Shown: one piece after another, positions 1-51,946 of the stretch | Numbering within the stretch: the first letter of the stretch is position 1 | Layout: every line of letters starts with the position of its first letter | Source of the DNA: Glandiceps talaboti | Lineage: Eukaryota > Hemichordata > Enteropneusta > Spengelidae | Reading direction: 5' to 3' | DNA: 64,000 nt | Assembly (NCBI RefSeq): GCF_964340395.1 | Contig: NC_135553.1 | Span: 11,810,001 to 11,874,000 of the forward strand | Program-made: the position numbers and the translations under genes | Notes under the pieces: model-generated | The model's input: the letters and a program-made list of their open reading frames with translations, nothing else | The model's database searches: none | Told to the model about the DNA's origin: nothing

Positions 1-1408
1 TTTGTTCTATAAAAAAACTCATAATCAAAGAAGTCAGTATGTCTTTCAATTATTTCCCTGATAAAAATGTTATTTGAAACGTAACAAAGACAAAATAAGA
101 CTAAAATAACAACATAAGTGACACTCTCTCGCACAATGCATCTTGGAATTGGAAAATCAATTTGTATTGAAATGTAGACTCTTGTTTTCTTTTTTAATTG
201 TAATTTTACAAACTATAGTTTCTCTTGTCACTTATTTTAGTTAAATAATGTTCAGTTTATTACTCAGATAATTTTTTTACTTTTGTAGTTTTAACCCAAT
301 CTTTAAAGATGAAAACTTATGCTTTTATGCTTTTGATCAAATCCTTTGTAAGCAGGACATATTTATTTCACTCTCTCAATATCTTCTTTTTTTTTCAAAG
401 AGTCGGTGCTATTTTTCGGTAAATTTTATATGAATAAAAAAGGAAAACAGAAGGTTCAGAATTCCCAACCCCAAACAAGGTAGTATGTGTTGAGAGAGGA
501 AAAAAAACTTGCTGGAAGAAACATTCTTACCAGCATTATTAGTAATTCCTAATTCCTAAGATTGTAAACGGGGACGGACTCAACTAGTAGTGAAGACAAC
601 TATTTAACTATTTTTCGTCTCCCTTCCCCATGTTGAATGGTTTAGTGATGACATCAGCAATATTTGTCGCCAGTAAAGAAACCTCAAACTTAAAACAAGC
701 GCCCTCTGTAAGCCATTTATGCAGATTCCTTTCTTTTTACTGCCCACCTAAAAGAACTTGTGTGTCTGGGGAAATTGTACAGAAATGTCAATATTTATAA
801 TGCTTTTTTTTTCATTAACTTTAGTTTATAATTGGTGAGATTGATTTTGTTTTTATGTTTAACAAAATATACTTACAATGATATCAAAATGATTTTTAGT
901 ATTAATTTCACTGATAGGAAAATGACAAAAAAGAAGACATCTAATCTTTGCATACATCATATACAAACAGTATTCATAATGTCTATAACCAGAAATGTCA
1001 CTACACGTATTGCTTATCAGGATTAAGATAGAATTCGTAGGATTATTTTTGTATAGAGGATATTTTTAAATCTGTACAGAAGTTTACAGTTATGTACATC
1101 AAAGGTTCCTTACATATCAACCAGTGACTTTGTCTGACTGTTCTGACTCAATATCCCAGCATTCATTTATAAATATATATCTTTATCCAAGGTTGTCTGT
1201 GGCTTTAATGTGCTAATGTTATTTACCCAAATGATCAAATAAATCTGTGATTGTTTTTTACATACATGTTTACTTTTGTCTTTTGAGCGATACATGTTTG
1301 ACCATAGACAATGCGTTGGGGACAATGTGCAACACATCCTTTGAAGTAGTCTGTTGGGATCCCATTATCACCTTGCTGATAAAGTGGTTAACTTTCAGAC
1401 ATTTGACT
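1..1408. other. No gene recognised
   Basis: AT-rich sequence with only short open frames. No splice-bounded exon, RNA gene or transposon protein was recognised. Confidence 0.5.
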
Positions 1409-1420
1409 TCCCTCATAATA

Positions 1421-1511
1421 TAATATAATGTAATGTAATGTAATGTAATGTAATGTAATGTAATGTAATGTAATGTAATGTAATGTAATGTAATGTAATG
1501 TAATGTAATGC
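1421..1511. repeat. (TAATG)n microsatellite
   Basis: About 18 near-perfect pentamers, preceded by imperfect TATAA-like units. Confidence 0.97.
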
Positions 1512-1670
1512 AAGTCATGAGATGTAACAATGCAAATCATACTAGCAACAGATTCAACAAGGTTGCCATAAGTAAGTTCGCTGATGGGATCCCAACAGAG
1601 ATGTCACACTCGGATAGAAGTATTTCTTTGATGTTTGCCATAGTGGCATGTCCTTTTCCTCTCAAGCACA

Positions 1671-1930
1671 GAATCTTGTCTTGGTGTTACTTTCTCAAGA
1701 AGCTGTCTAGCCCAGAGTCTTGTCATGGGGTTACTATCTCAAGAAGCTCTCTAGCCCAGAGTCTTGTCATGGGGTTACTATCTCAAGAAGCTGTCTAGCC
1801 CAGAGACTTGTCTTGGTCTTACTATCTCATAAAGCTCTAGCCCAGAGACTTGTCTTGGTCTTACTATCTCATAAAGCTCTAGCCCAGAGACTTGTCTTGA
1901 TGTTACTATCTCAAGAAACTCTCTATGCCA
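1671..1930. repeat. 42-44-bp minisatellite, about six units
   Basis: Unit core CTTGTC, then TTACTATCTCA, AGAAGCTCT and CTAGCCCAGAG. Early units are 44 bp, later ones 42 bp with CATAAAGCTC. Open frames across it are a by-product. Confidence 0.93.
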
Positions 1931-1934
1931 AGCC

Positions 1935-2178
1935 AAGGCTTTTGCCCGAGGAAGTACAGAACCATGTTCTGAATTTGAAATTTACCACCAGCAGCTGTGC
2001 TAAATCTACATGTATCTTACTTGTAAAGCTATGAAGTAATCATATTCCTATGTAACTTAAATTGGAAGGATAGCCAATTACAACTGCATGAAAATAAACT
2101 TACATTTAGCACAGCTGTTGGTCATAATTTAACATTCAGAACACAGTGCTGCTGTGCTTCCCTGGGCCTTTGTATGAG
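1935..2178. mobile_element. MITE-like inverted repeat
   Basis: Two arms of about 75 bp (1938-2015 and 2100-2175) are imperfect reverse complements, sharing GAAGTACAGAACC / TGCTTCCCTGGGC ends and an AGCTGTGCTAAAT core. The spacer is about 85 bp. No coding capacity. Could fold as a hairpin. Confidence 0.55.
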
Positions 2179-2581
2179 AGTCTTTACTCAAAGACGACAT
2201 AGAAACAAATACACTATATGAGAAACATTTATTAGATACTGTTTTAGACTGTCTGACACTGGATGTCTTTTATCTGGTTATCTTCTCGTCCAATCATCTC
2301 TTGTGTGGTAATTTGACTGAAAGGAATATCACATTGATTACTGTTAAAATGACAAATATCAGAGCATTTTATTTGAATGAAAATATTCATGATATACTCT
2401 AAGATGTCAAACTGGGGGAGCATGTGCGACATAATCAATAGCCCCCCCCCCCCCCCCTCCAGCCTCTCCTGGTTGGGGTTTAAATGTAAATGATACCTTT
2501 TAGGGTATACATTTTCGAATGTTAGTCTAAAATAGGGGTGTGAATTTGGAGAGGTCTGAACTGGGTTCATCTAGTCTTGGT

Positions 2582-3830
2582 CTAAAATGGTATCAGTACT
2601 TCAATTACAAAATTACAACATAATTCCCCTCCCCCTCCCCCAGTAATTACTGGAAGCTCCCTAATATCAGTAAATGGGGGTATACAATTGTCATCGTCAT
2701 AAACCACTGTACAGCCTCTTTTACAGCACCGTCCAAGAGGTTAATTCGCAGTGTTAAGAGGATATTAAGCTATGTCTTTTTGTAAGTAATTGACTAATTT
2801 GTTGTCAGAGTATATCTTTGATTATTTGATAAAAAAATGTACCAGTTGCAGCTAGTGCAAACTCAAACACTTGCCTTGGTTTCCTTGGCTTTAGATAACA
2901 TTTACCCCAATAGTATAAACTCTAGTTTGCGAGAATGACAATTTTCAGTGAATACATTGTGTTATCTGATCGAAAAATGATACTCCAGTTACGACTTGTA
3001 GAGTTTTATAATATTATAACACGGTGACAGATTCAAACAGAGCTTTCGCTCAAGATTTAACTTAAAGATAATAGTGACCACTAATTAACATATACAATGA
3101 CTTTTTGCGAGTAATTGACCAATTTGTAGTCAATATATCTTTGGCTACTTAAAATGTCCGAGTTGCAGCTAGTGAAAATTCAAACACTTGCCTTGGTTTC
3201 CTTGACTTTAGAAATGTTAAACACTTACCCCAAATTTCCGAACATAGTACACCAGGACTTTCACAGAAAAACGATTCCAATTCATAGAACTTTTCAGCGA
3301 AGAAGAAGCATACGCCACCTTTGGAGCTCTGCAAAAAAATACGTTTAATGTATTTGAATATGTCAATTCGAAAGTGCTGTGGTTGAGAGGGAAATAATTT
3401 AGGACAGGGTGGGAATGTATTGTTACGTATTACACAGATAGATACGTGGTAGATAGGTAGATGTTTACAAGCTTATTTGGTTTAAACTAATTGAAAATGT
3501 AAATGAATCAATGTCCAGAAGAAACGTGTCAACAAATGTGAGATACTTTAGGATAGTAACGGACATAGAACATTAATCGGTTTATAGTAACGGACATCGA
3601 ACATTAATCGGTTGTAAGGGACAATTCAACGTGGTATTAGTGTTATTACCTGGCTGAACATCATGGTATTACAGATATCACTATGACTACAGTCTTCGGC
3701 ACACAATTTTTCAGCATCTTTATCGTTCGCCATGTCTTTTTCATCATATGGCTCCGTTTCGTGTGTTATCATAATGACGTATTGCCCGCCCTTGTGCCAC
3801 ATGTCATCATGATGTGCATGGATACCTAGA

Positions 3831-3904
<74 letters not shown>

Positions 3905-4212
3905 TTGACTGTTCTTTTTAACTTGTGTTTACACAGTATATTTACTAATCACACCCTATATGTACAATTACAAACTTCTCATACGTTTTGTTATTTTTTA
4001 AAGTCAGACCCCCCCCCCCCCAAGTTAAGTTTGTACTTATCCAATTTCTCATCCATATGACCACTTTCAGCTTTAAGGTTAACCTCTCCAAAAGCGAATA
4101 TAAACTATACGTACCTCGGTTATCAATAATTGAGATAATACGTACCTAGGACTGTCACCACAACTGCTGATAAAAATACAAATACTCCGAGGAATTTTTT
4201 TGCTGCTAACAT
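2582..4212 (-). CDS. Small secreted PAN/Apple-like protein, copy A (4 exons)
   Basis: Exons 4146-4212, 3650-3825, 3229-3328 and, less surely, 2582-2706. Exon 1 gives a signal peptide (MLAAKKFLGVFVFLSAVVVT). Exon 2 encodes IHAHHDDMWHKGGQYVIMIT and then LCAEDCSHSDICNTMMF. Exon 3 encodes GGVCFFFAEKFYELESFFCE and PGVLCSEIW. Spacing C-x3-C-x6-C-x14-C with the following aromatic strand resembles a PAN/Apple fold; that is pattern recognition, not a search. Splice sites: G|GTACGT, TTCTAG, CAG|GTAATA, TTTGCAG, GG|GTAAGT. The last exon uses a weak acceptor (GTACAG) and runs on 40 residues to a stop. About 155 residues. Role unknown; an extracellular binding role would suit the domain. Confidence 0.65.
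3040..3440. repeat. Inverted repeat arm (partner 6080-6470; also 8800-9200 with 11960-12310)
   Basis: Spans PAN-like exon 3 and its flanking introns. The reverse complement occurs about 2.7 kb away in the same segment, diverged but alignable through the intron on both sides, so it was copied as genomic DNA and not as a retrocopy. Confidence 0.75.
3834..3901. repeat. (GA)n microsatellite
   Basis: Pure GA run next to the acceptor of PAN-like exon 2 (copy A), so the transcript would carry a long polypyrimidine tract just before this exon. Confidence 0.97.
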
Positions 4213-6165
4213 TTTGAGATCGACGTGGTACTAGACTACACTCCCACTGTTCACCTTAACCTTATAACGTTATTTCAAACATAATCACAGTTGAGGTCAT
4301 GCCAAACGTAAATTTAATTGCTGTGAAATATCATGTATACAAAATTACCAAATATAATGTACCAACCACTACTTGCTTCAGTAATTGTCGGAAATCATAG
4401 TTACTCATTAATAATTATCTTCAAGTAATTATTAATCTCTTTTTTTCCAAATTTTATAATCTAATACTTATTTTACAGTTTGTACAAGTAAATTAGGTTA
4501 ACGAGAGTTTGTTTCCGTTGGCTTGTACAGTCATAGGGTTATGTTTACGAACAAATCGGGGGAGGGGGTGGGCAGCTCTCGTAGACGATCACACGGGGTG
4601 GGCCCACTGGAAAGGGGTGATTGTTTGTACTCATAAGATATAAGAAAGGGTAAACTTTTCTGAGCCCAACGGTTTTGGGACTGGTACATTTTATTTCAAT
4701 TTTAGCTCAGAATATTCTTATCGTAAGTTCAAAACAATTCTTACAATAATTGTTTCAAGTAAGATTTCCATTTTCCAAATTCTTGTTATCAGGTTTTAGT
4801 TATGTCATCATATCATGCCGTCTGCATGTGTCGTAGATCCGTATTAGTATATATTTTATGCGATACAATCGGTATGAGAAGGGGTATCTTTTGTGGAGGG
4901 GTATGAGATATGACGACAGTTTGGGGTTGGAGGTCTCAGAGGGAGCCCATCGTATTAGAGTTGCCCCCCCCCCTCAACAACAACAATTGATATACTTATG
5001 TACTTAATATTCATGAAAATTGGCTTCTCATTTTGATTTTACAAATTACCTGTACATTTCGGAAATTGCTCATTTGAACATTTTACACTACAATGTTCAA
5101 ATTACAATAAAATGTTCTCCGATCTAAATGTTTCATCCGAAGTGGAATTCAAATTGATACATTTACTACACAAACGTCCCATCAATCATTTTTGTTATTT
5201 AGAAATACTTACGATTAAAATCCAAGCTAAATTTATTTCAATAATATTATTAGATTTTAAGATACGTCGTGTCGCTCCTAGTACCGTGTAGTGCCCTCAC
5301 TGGAAAGGGGTTGACCGATGTTTGAGGGCGCCCTGTCACGGCCCTATAGACTATAGTATCAATGCTACTGATATCTTGGCCTGTCTACAGACCGAATATG
5401 ATTCCACTACACTTATTCACTGTATATTCAACATTTCAGTTTTCTTCTCTGGCTGACGATATTCAACCCTGAATGAGGAGAGCTGAAGTGGGTGTAATTA
5501 TGGGATGGAATTACAGTATGATTATTGATCATTATTGGTGATTAAGGGGAAATTACAATTTATTTATAATGACGTATTTTCCATCTATTAACAGGGTAAT
5601 AATCTTGACCGTTAGTATTCATTTGGTGCTAAATTATGGTTCCAGAGTTCATGATTCAAACTGAGTGGCCTTGATCATAGACATTCACGGTATTCGCTGA
5701 TCTTTGCAACTGCAATTTTCACGGTGCTCGGTCAGAATAGGGGAAAGTTACATGTAAAAGGTACACCCGTACCAGGGCCAATTTGGGAGGGGTGGTTTTG
5801 TTACATGACCTCTAATATGTGATATAGCCTTGACTTGTTAAATCCTGGAATGTGATGAATTCCCCGGGCCTATCGATAAATGTGTGCGTGGTGGTAAAAA
5901 TCTCTACGAAGCTATAAGTGACTAGATGAACCGTAAGGGGAGGAAGGATGATAAAGCCCGATGAAGGACGCTCACAGCGATGTGTTTTACAGTGTAGGAC
6001 GGAGCAGACAAAAAGTAACAAAATTATTCGAAATGATCACTTCAGTAACAACTTGTGCAGTTTTCTATATGTGTGTACATTCCTACCCTTTCCTAAATTA
6101 TTTCCCTCTCAACAGCATCACTTTCGAATTCACATATTAAAATAAGTTAAATGAATCTTTTGCAG

Positions 6166-6268
6166 ACCTCCAAAGGTGGCATATTCTTCTAGATCTTCTT
6201 CGCTGAAAAGTTCTATAAATTGGAATAGTTTTCTGTGAGACTCCCGGTCTACTGTGTTCGGAAATTTA
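6166..6268 (+). pseudogene. Inverted relic of PAN-like exon 3 (segment A)
   Basis: Plus-strand copy of exon 3, still preceded by CTTTTGCAG and starting TSKGG. It has in-frame stops, and the donor GT is changed to GC. Homology continues for about 390 bp into both flanking introns, in inverted orientation to 3040-3440. No matching exon 1 or 2 was found upstream on the plus strand. Confidence 0.65.
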
Positions 6269-7055
6269 GCAAGTGTTTAACATTTCTAAAATAAGGACCC
6301 AAGGCAAGTGTTTGAACTTGCACTAGTTATAACTGGGATATTTTTCATCAAATAACCAGATAATTTGTCGAAACAGTGGTCAATTCAAGACTTGCAAAAA
6401 GACATTATGTTAATTATATTCTTTATGGTCAATATTATCTCTAGGTAGTGTAGTGACAAGTTTAAATCTCACACTTCATGCACCTTTCACAGAAAGAGGA
6501 ATGGTACGAAGTCTGACCACAGGGGCTTGAAGTAAGCTTTGTTAGCGAAAATTTATTTTACCTTTATTGTTTACTTTTACATTTTTGGTTGTTTTTTTCC
6601 GAACAAGGTGTCATGTAATAAAGGTAATAATTTGAAAAGCTGTTGTATTTTTTTCCCTAAATCAATCTTTAATTAACTGTTTGTTTTAAATTGACTTTGC
6701 AAACTGCCATCTACAGTTGACTTTGTAAACGTTCAATTCTGAGCTAATGATACATGTTCAAGCAAAAATTATTCTTTATTATTTGAGACGATTTTTACGT
6801 TTAAGGCAAAATACGATAACCAAAACTTTCAGCCTTACATTTGCCATTGGGGGCGCTATTCACCCGTTCTATTTATACATATGTAACCATTTAACACACT
6901 CAAGTAACTAAACACATACACAAAAGGCATTGTGAAGCATTTTTTTTATTTTTATGGAAATTTAATGGAGTTCAAGACAGTTTGGACCGTGTACAATACA
7001 AAGGTGTTGTTGAAAGAAAATAAGACTAATCATATGCATACACCACCTAAATTTA

Positions 7056-7158
<103 letters not shown>

Positions 7159-7292
7159 TAATGATGATGATGACAACCAAAGAATCACGTCTAAGTGGGC
7201 TATTGTGGTTTCTATATTGTAAATTCTCATATACTTGCAATTTTGCTTGCACCTATTTCAATCATTTCTATTTATTTATTTTTTTGAAATCC

Positions 7293-7326
<34 letters not shown>

Positions 7327-8434
7327 CACAAAAAACAACATTTTTACTACATGAAAAAGTCTAATACAATAAACGAAAAATCAAAACATCTGTAAGTTTA
7401 CAATTTAATCACCTGTACTGCTCTACTAAATATTGTTTGAGAGATTTCCTAAAATATTTAGACGACATAGAGACAAATACACTATATGAGAAACATTTAT
7501 TAGATACTGTTTTAGACTGTCTGACACTGGATGTCTTTTATCTGGTTATCTTCTCGTCCAATCATCTCTTGTGTGGTAATTTGACTGAAAGGAATATCAC
7601 ATTGATTACTGTTAAAATGACAAATATCAGAGCATTTTATTTGAATGAAAATATTCATGATATACTCTAAGATGTCAAACTAGGGGAGCATGTACGGCAT
7701 AATCAATAGCTCCCCCCCCCCCCCCCCAGCCTCTCCTGGTTGGGGTTTAAATGTAAATGATACCTTTTAGGGTATACATTTTCGAATGTTGGTCTAAAAT
7801 AGGGTGTGAATTTGGGGAGGTCTTAACTGGGTTCATCTAATGTTGGTCTAAAATAGGGTGTGATTTCGGGGAGGTATTAACTGGGTTCATCTAATATTGG
7901 TCTAAAATGGTATCAATACTTCAATTACAATATTACAACATAATTCCCCTCCCCTAGTAATTACTGGAGGCTTTTTTTTACTTAAATTTGATGTAGGATT
8001 TAGCGCCAGGGGCAGCATATCCCTACCAAAACCAGTGAGGGGGAGGGGGGGGGGCAGAATATGACCAATGTTTCTGTAGTTATCTAGATAACGCACCTGT
8101 GAAACAAAGCTCGGTTTTCAATCTGTCACCATATTAAAACTGAAGTATCATTTTAAAGCTGCACTAGCTTCAACTGGAATGTGTTTGAAAATATTTTGTA
8201 AAATACAATAACTTACTCATACTATTGAATCACCTGTTGGTGTATGTTTTACAGTTGTTTAATATACAAGATATATCAAATTAAGTCAAATTAAATTGTT
8301 TTGGGGAGCCACACCCAAAAATCGGCGCCCTCAACCACGATCACAATTTCACCCTTAACCTGCTTCTGTACTGTTTTGATGGATAATATCGACCACTTAT
8401 TTTTTAACATACACAGTGTCTAATTTTTGGTATT

Positions 8435-10181
<1,747 letters not shown>

Positions 10182-12035
10182 TTTGAGATCGACGTGGTAC
10201 TAGACTACACTCCCACTGTTCACCTTAACCTAATAACGTTATTTCAAACATAATCACAGTTGAGGGCATGCCAAGTGTAAATTTAATTGCTGTGAAATAT
10301 GATGTATACAAAATTACCACTGAAATATAATGTACCAACCACTACTTGCTTCAGTAATTGTCGGAAAGCATAGTTGCTCATTAATAATTATCTTCAAGTA
10401 ATTATTAATCTCTTTTTTTCCAAATTTTATAATCTAGGACTTATTTTACTGTTTGTACAAGTAAATTAGGTTAACGAGAGTTAGTTTCCTTTGGCTTGTA
10501 CAGTCATAGGGTTATGTTTACGAACAAATCGGGGGAGGGGGTGGGCAGCTCCAGTTTTGGGACTGGTACATTTTATTTCAAATTTAGCTGAGAATGTTCT
10601 TATCGTAAGTTCAAAACAATTCTGACAATAATTGTTACAAGTAAGATTTCCGTTTTCCAAATTCTTATCAGGTTTTAGTTATGTCATCATATCATGCCGT
10701 CTGCGTGTGTCGTAGATTCGTATAGTATATATTTTATGCGATACAATCGGTATGAGAAGGGGTATCTTTTGTGGAGGGGTATGAGATATGACGACAGTTT
10801 GGGGTTGGAGGTCTCAGAGGGAGCCCATCGTATTAGAGTTGCCCCCCCCCCACCCCAACAATTAATATACTTATGTTTGTGAAAATTGGCTTCTCATTAT
10901 GATGTTACAAATCACATGTAAATTTCGGAAATTGCTCATTTGAACATTTTACACTACTAGTACATTAATTCTCCGATCTAAATGTTTCATCCGAAGTGGA
11001 ATTCAAATTGGTACATTTATTACACAAACGTCCCATCAATCATTTTTGTTATTTAGAAATATTCACCTACTTACGATTAAAATCCAAGCTAAATTTATTT
11101 CAATAATATTATTAGATTTTAAGATACGTAGTGCCGCTCCTAGTACCGTGTAGTGCCCTCACTGGAAATGGGTTGACCGATGTTCGAGGGCGCCCTGTCA
11201 CGGCCCTACAAAGTATAGTATAATATCTACTGATGTCTTGGCCTGTCTACAGACCGAATGTGATTCCGCTACACTTATTCACTGTTTATATTCAACCTTT
11301 CAGTTTTCTTCTCTGGCTGACGATATTCAACCCTGAATGAGGAGAGCTGAAGTGGGTGTAATTATGGGATGGAATTACAGTATGATTATTGATCATTATT
11401 GGTGATTAAGGGGAAATTGGAATTTATTTATAATGACGTATTTTCCATCTATTAACAGGATAATAATCTTGACCGTTAGTATTCATTTGGTACTAAATTA
11501 TGGTTCCAGAGTTCATGATTCAAACTGAGTGGCCTTGATCATATACATTGTATTCGCTGATCTTTGCAACTGCAATTTTCACGGTGCTCAGTCAGAATAG
11601 GGGAAAGTTACATGTAAAAGGTACACCTGTACCAGGGCCATTTTTGGAGGGGTGTACATGACCTCTAATATGTGATATAGCCTTGACTTGTTAATCCTGG
11701 AATGTGTTGAATTCCCCGGGCCTACCGATAAATATGTGCGTGGTGGTAAAAATCTATACGATGCTATAAGTGACAAGATTAACCGTTGAGGGCGCTCTTC
11801 CCATCCCTTTCCGTAAGGGGGGAGGAAGGGTGATAAGGCCCGGCCGATGAAGGACGCTCACAGCGATGGTTTTTACAGTGTAGGAGCAGACAAAAAGTAA
11901 CAAAATTATTCGAAATGATCACTTCAGTAACAACTTGTGCAGTTTTCTATATGTGTATACATTCCCACCCTCTCCTAAATTATTTCCCTCTCAACAGCAT
12001 CACATATCAAAATAAGTTAAATGTATCTTTTGCAG

Positions 12036-12132
12036 ACCTCCAAAGGTGGCGTATGCTTCTTCTTCGCTGGAAAGGTCTATGAATTGGAATCGTTTTCTGT
12101 GAGGCTCCTGGTGTACTGTGTTCGGAAATGTC
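12036..12132 (+). pseudogene. Inverted copy of PAN-like exon 3 (segment B), frame altered
   Basis: Plus-strand copy with intact acceptor (TTTTGCAG) and donor (C|GTAAGT). Begins TSKGGVCFFFAGKVYELES, then a 1-nt loss shifts the frame, and a further 2-nt loss near the end restores the exit phase (97 nt instead of 100). It is therefore open throughout but reads a different end (YCVRKC). Could be a relic or an exon of a third paralogue whose other exons I cannot find. Confidence 0.5.
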
Positions 12133-13069
12133 GTAAGTGTTTAACATTTCTCAAACGAGGACCCAAGGCAAGTGTTTGAACTTGCACTAGTTGTAACTGG
12201 GATATTTTTCATCAAATAACCAGATATTTTGACGAAACAGTGGTCAATTCAAGACTTGTAAAAACGACATTGTATTTGTTAATTAGTGGTCAATATTATC
12301 TGTAGGTAGTGTAGTGACAAGTTTAAATCACGCACTTCATGCACCTTTCACAGAAAGACGAATGGTATGAAGTCTGACCACAGGGGCTTGAAATAAGCTT
12401 TGTTAGCGAAAATTTATTTTACCTTTATTGGTTACTTTTACATTTTTTTGCTATCTTTTCCAAACAAGGTGTCATGTAATAAAAGTAATAATTTGAAAAG
12501 CTGGTGTTGTATTTTTTCTCTGAATCAATCTTTAACTGTTTGTTTGAAATTGACTTTGATGATGCATACTGCCATCTACAGTTGACTTTATAAACGTTCA
12601 ATTACGAGCTAATGATACATGTTCAAGCAACAATTATTCTTTATTTTTGCGTTTAAGGCAAAATACGATATTCAAAACTTTCAGTCTCTTATAGTTCCCG
12701 TTGGGGGCGCTATATACACCCCTTCCATTGATACACATGTAACCATTTCACACGCTCAAGTAACTAAACACATACACAAAAGGCATTGTGAAGCATTTTT
12801 TTATTTTTATGGAAATTTAATGGAGTTCAAGACAGTTTGGACTGTGTACAATACAAAGGTGTTGTTGAAAGAAAATAAGACTAATCATATGCATACACCA
12901 CCTAAATTTAGTTTTATATATATATAAAAAATAATAATAATAATGATGACAACCAAAGAATCACGTCTAAGTGGGCTATTGTGGTTTCTATCTTGTAAAT
13001 TCTCATATACTTGCAATTTTGCTTGCACCTATTTCAATCATTTCTATTTATTTATTTTTTTGAAATCCT

Positions 13070-14190
13070 TTATTTTTTATTATGAAATATTTGTATATTT
13101 CCACACAGATGATTATTTCCAACCGGCGCAGCACTACACATTGAGGTTAATCTACAAGCTATGTTATGTATGGAATACATGGTAAAATACATAGAACAAG
13201 GGGGGAACTCCCCCTCCCCCAAAAAACAAGCACCTGTGATACGTACTCCAACTTCTAGAGACAATAATTATACTTCAATGGCTATGCTTACATACCAAAC
13301 AGCCTCAATTTATGCAAATTATGATAATGTTATGCAAATGTTATAATTGTATGTAATTATGGTAATTTTATGCAAATAGTATAATTGTATGCAATTATGA
13401 TAATTAGTAAAATATGCTTCCTTTTCATGCTGGTTTATGCTTGAATACTGAAACACTACATGGCTCGCTGATCTAAAATTAATTAATACGCAAGTTGGAA
13501 AAAAAGAAAAATATATCCTTATATCATTATCATCCCCTTAATTACATTGATTTCTATCACCAACACACCAAGTGTGTAAAAAGTCACTCAAAAACATCTA
13601 GGTGGTTTGCTTTTTTGACATTTAAAAAAACAAAACATACAAACAAACGAAGAGGACAAGCAACACCCCAATATCTGAAAATGGAATACCTCTAATTACT
13701 GGAATGTTCCATTTAGAGAATGGGGGTTATCAGCAGTAAATATGTTTCTAGGCAACTAAAAAGGCCTGTGTTGTGTCTGTTTGAGTGTGTGCATGTGTGA
13801 CTGGATTCTACGTGTTCATATAACGACATGTGTGAGAAGGCATTATCAAAACGTAACGTAACATTTCAGATATAAGCAACAACATTTCGGGGAATCCTCA
13901 AAAAAAAAAGAAAAAAAAAAGTATGATAAATCGGTGATTTCATTTGTAATTATAAAGTTTTAAAACGTATTTAGTCTTTCCCTCCACAACCATAACTTGA
14001 GATTAATACTATATAAGCATGCTGTGAAAATCAAAAACATGGATTGTACGCTTTCAATCTGTGTACCTCTCCAAAAATATATAAAATACCAAAAACTTGC
14101 AAGTTTGATTTTTGTATTTTTTTTAAATGCTTCTTGAGGAAGGAAAACATTTCATCACTAATATAGTAACAATATAATGGTACTAAATGA
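13070..14190. other. Intergenic, no gene recognised
   Basis: Contains three ATGCAAAT octamers (13312, 13332, 13370) inside a short imperfect tandem repeat, and an A-rich stretch at 13901. No coding exon seen. Confidence 0.45.
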
Positions 14191-15426
14191 TTTATTATTA
14201 ATGCCAATATTACTAACACACTCAAGCGTGTGCACCTACTTCGCCCCCCTCTCCCCCCATACTACAGTGGAATAGTCTTATACTTTACAGTGATCTCAGG
14301 CTACACTAATGCATGCAATAGGGAGGATGGGTTCTCGTACGATCTACAGTGCAGGGGCCTACGTTTTGTAAATGCAAAAAATTAGGGGTTGTATCTACTG
14401 TTTTTTTTAGTTAAATACACTATTTCAGACTAGCTGGAGAGCCTATCTGCCAACAAAGTGTCGTATGTCTAACTAGTTGAGTAAGTGGGTAAAGGCGCGG
14501 AGAAAGAATATTGGTGTTCTTCTTTCGAGGGTAAGAGACCTCAATAGATGCAAAATTTCTATGATAGGTACAAATATCTCAAATGTGAAAAAAAACCTTT
14601 CTAATCATTTTCTGACAAGCAGTGTAATAATATGTATTTCAAGAATTTGGGAAATAAGAAATTCCCCCAAAAAACTGACAGATTTCAAACTAAGAGTAAA
14701 AACCAGTGTGTACAAGTTATACACTTTGGAAACATTCTAAGTGTGAATAATGACAAACTGACATTTTTGTAAGCAGAACATTTGAGACTGGTCTTAACTT
14801 TGAACTATGAAGCTACACACATTGATAAACCATTCCACTCAGTGGATATGACAGTACTAAGCTGGAAAAAAGTGACAGAACTTGAAAACACACTTTAGTC
14901 TAACTCTGCTATTGCTTATCAGCCGATAACTACTGCATCAATATGCTACACGTGTCAACAAAGTTTTCAAGATACCATGAATTAGAACTGTTTTGGGTAA
15001 TTTGGTATCATCTGGATATTCCTTCTTTTTTTTCTTTTTTTTAACTCTCTTACCCTTTTTTTTACTTTCTGTTCTTTACCAAACACTTATACTAAATTTT
15101 ACTATGAGCCTTACACAATCAAAACATTACAACTCTTTTAGTCAGTTTTTACTAATTCATAGTTTGGGTTGAACTGTTCTTCCATAAAGTGCGCCCTCTA
15201 TGTCAAGTTGTTACACAAACCACACGAACTCTGACCTCAAGATAAGCATACAGCTTAAAATGGTAAAATTGTAGCAGCATAGACTAGAAACTACAGGTTA
15301 AGTTTGATTTTTTACACTTTCAGAGAAATATTAATAACTCATTTCAAATAGTATACTCTTATAAAAGGCTATAAATTCCAGTTTTGTGTAGATTATTTTC
15401 CCCCATGGATGTATAATTTTTCGAGC
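14191..15426 (-). other. Probable 3' UTR of the myosin gene
   Basis: No coding signal in the ~1.2 kb after the stop codon. An AATAAA on the minus strand (14191-14196) is a candidate polyadenylation signal that would give a 3' UTR of ordinary length for this family. The true end is unproven. Confidence 0.3.

Positions 15427-51946
<36,520 letters not shown>

Noticed and set aside
1671-1930. Regular ~44-bp repeats considered as a CRISPR array
   Set aside because: Units are contiguous without unique spacers, in a eukaryotic genome; plain minisatellite.
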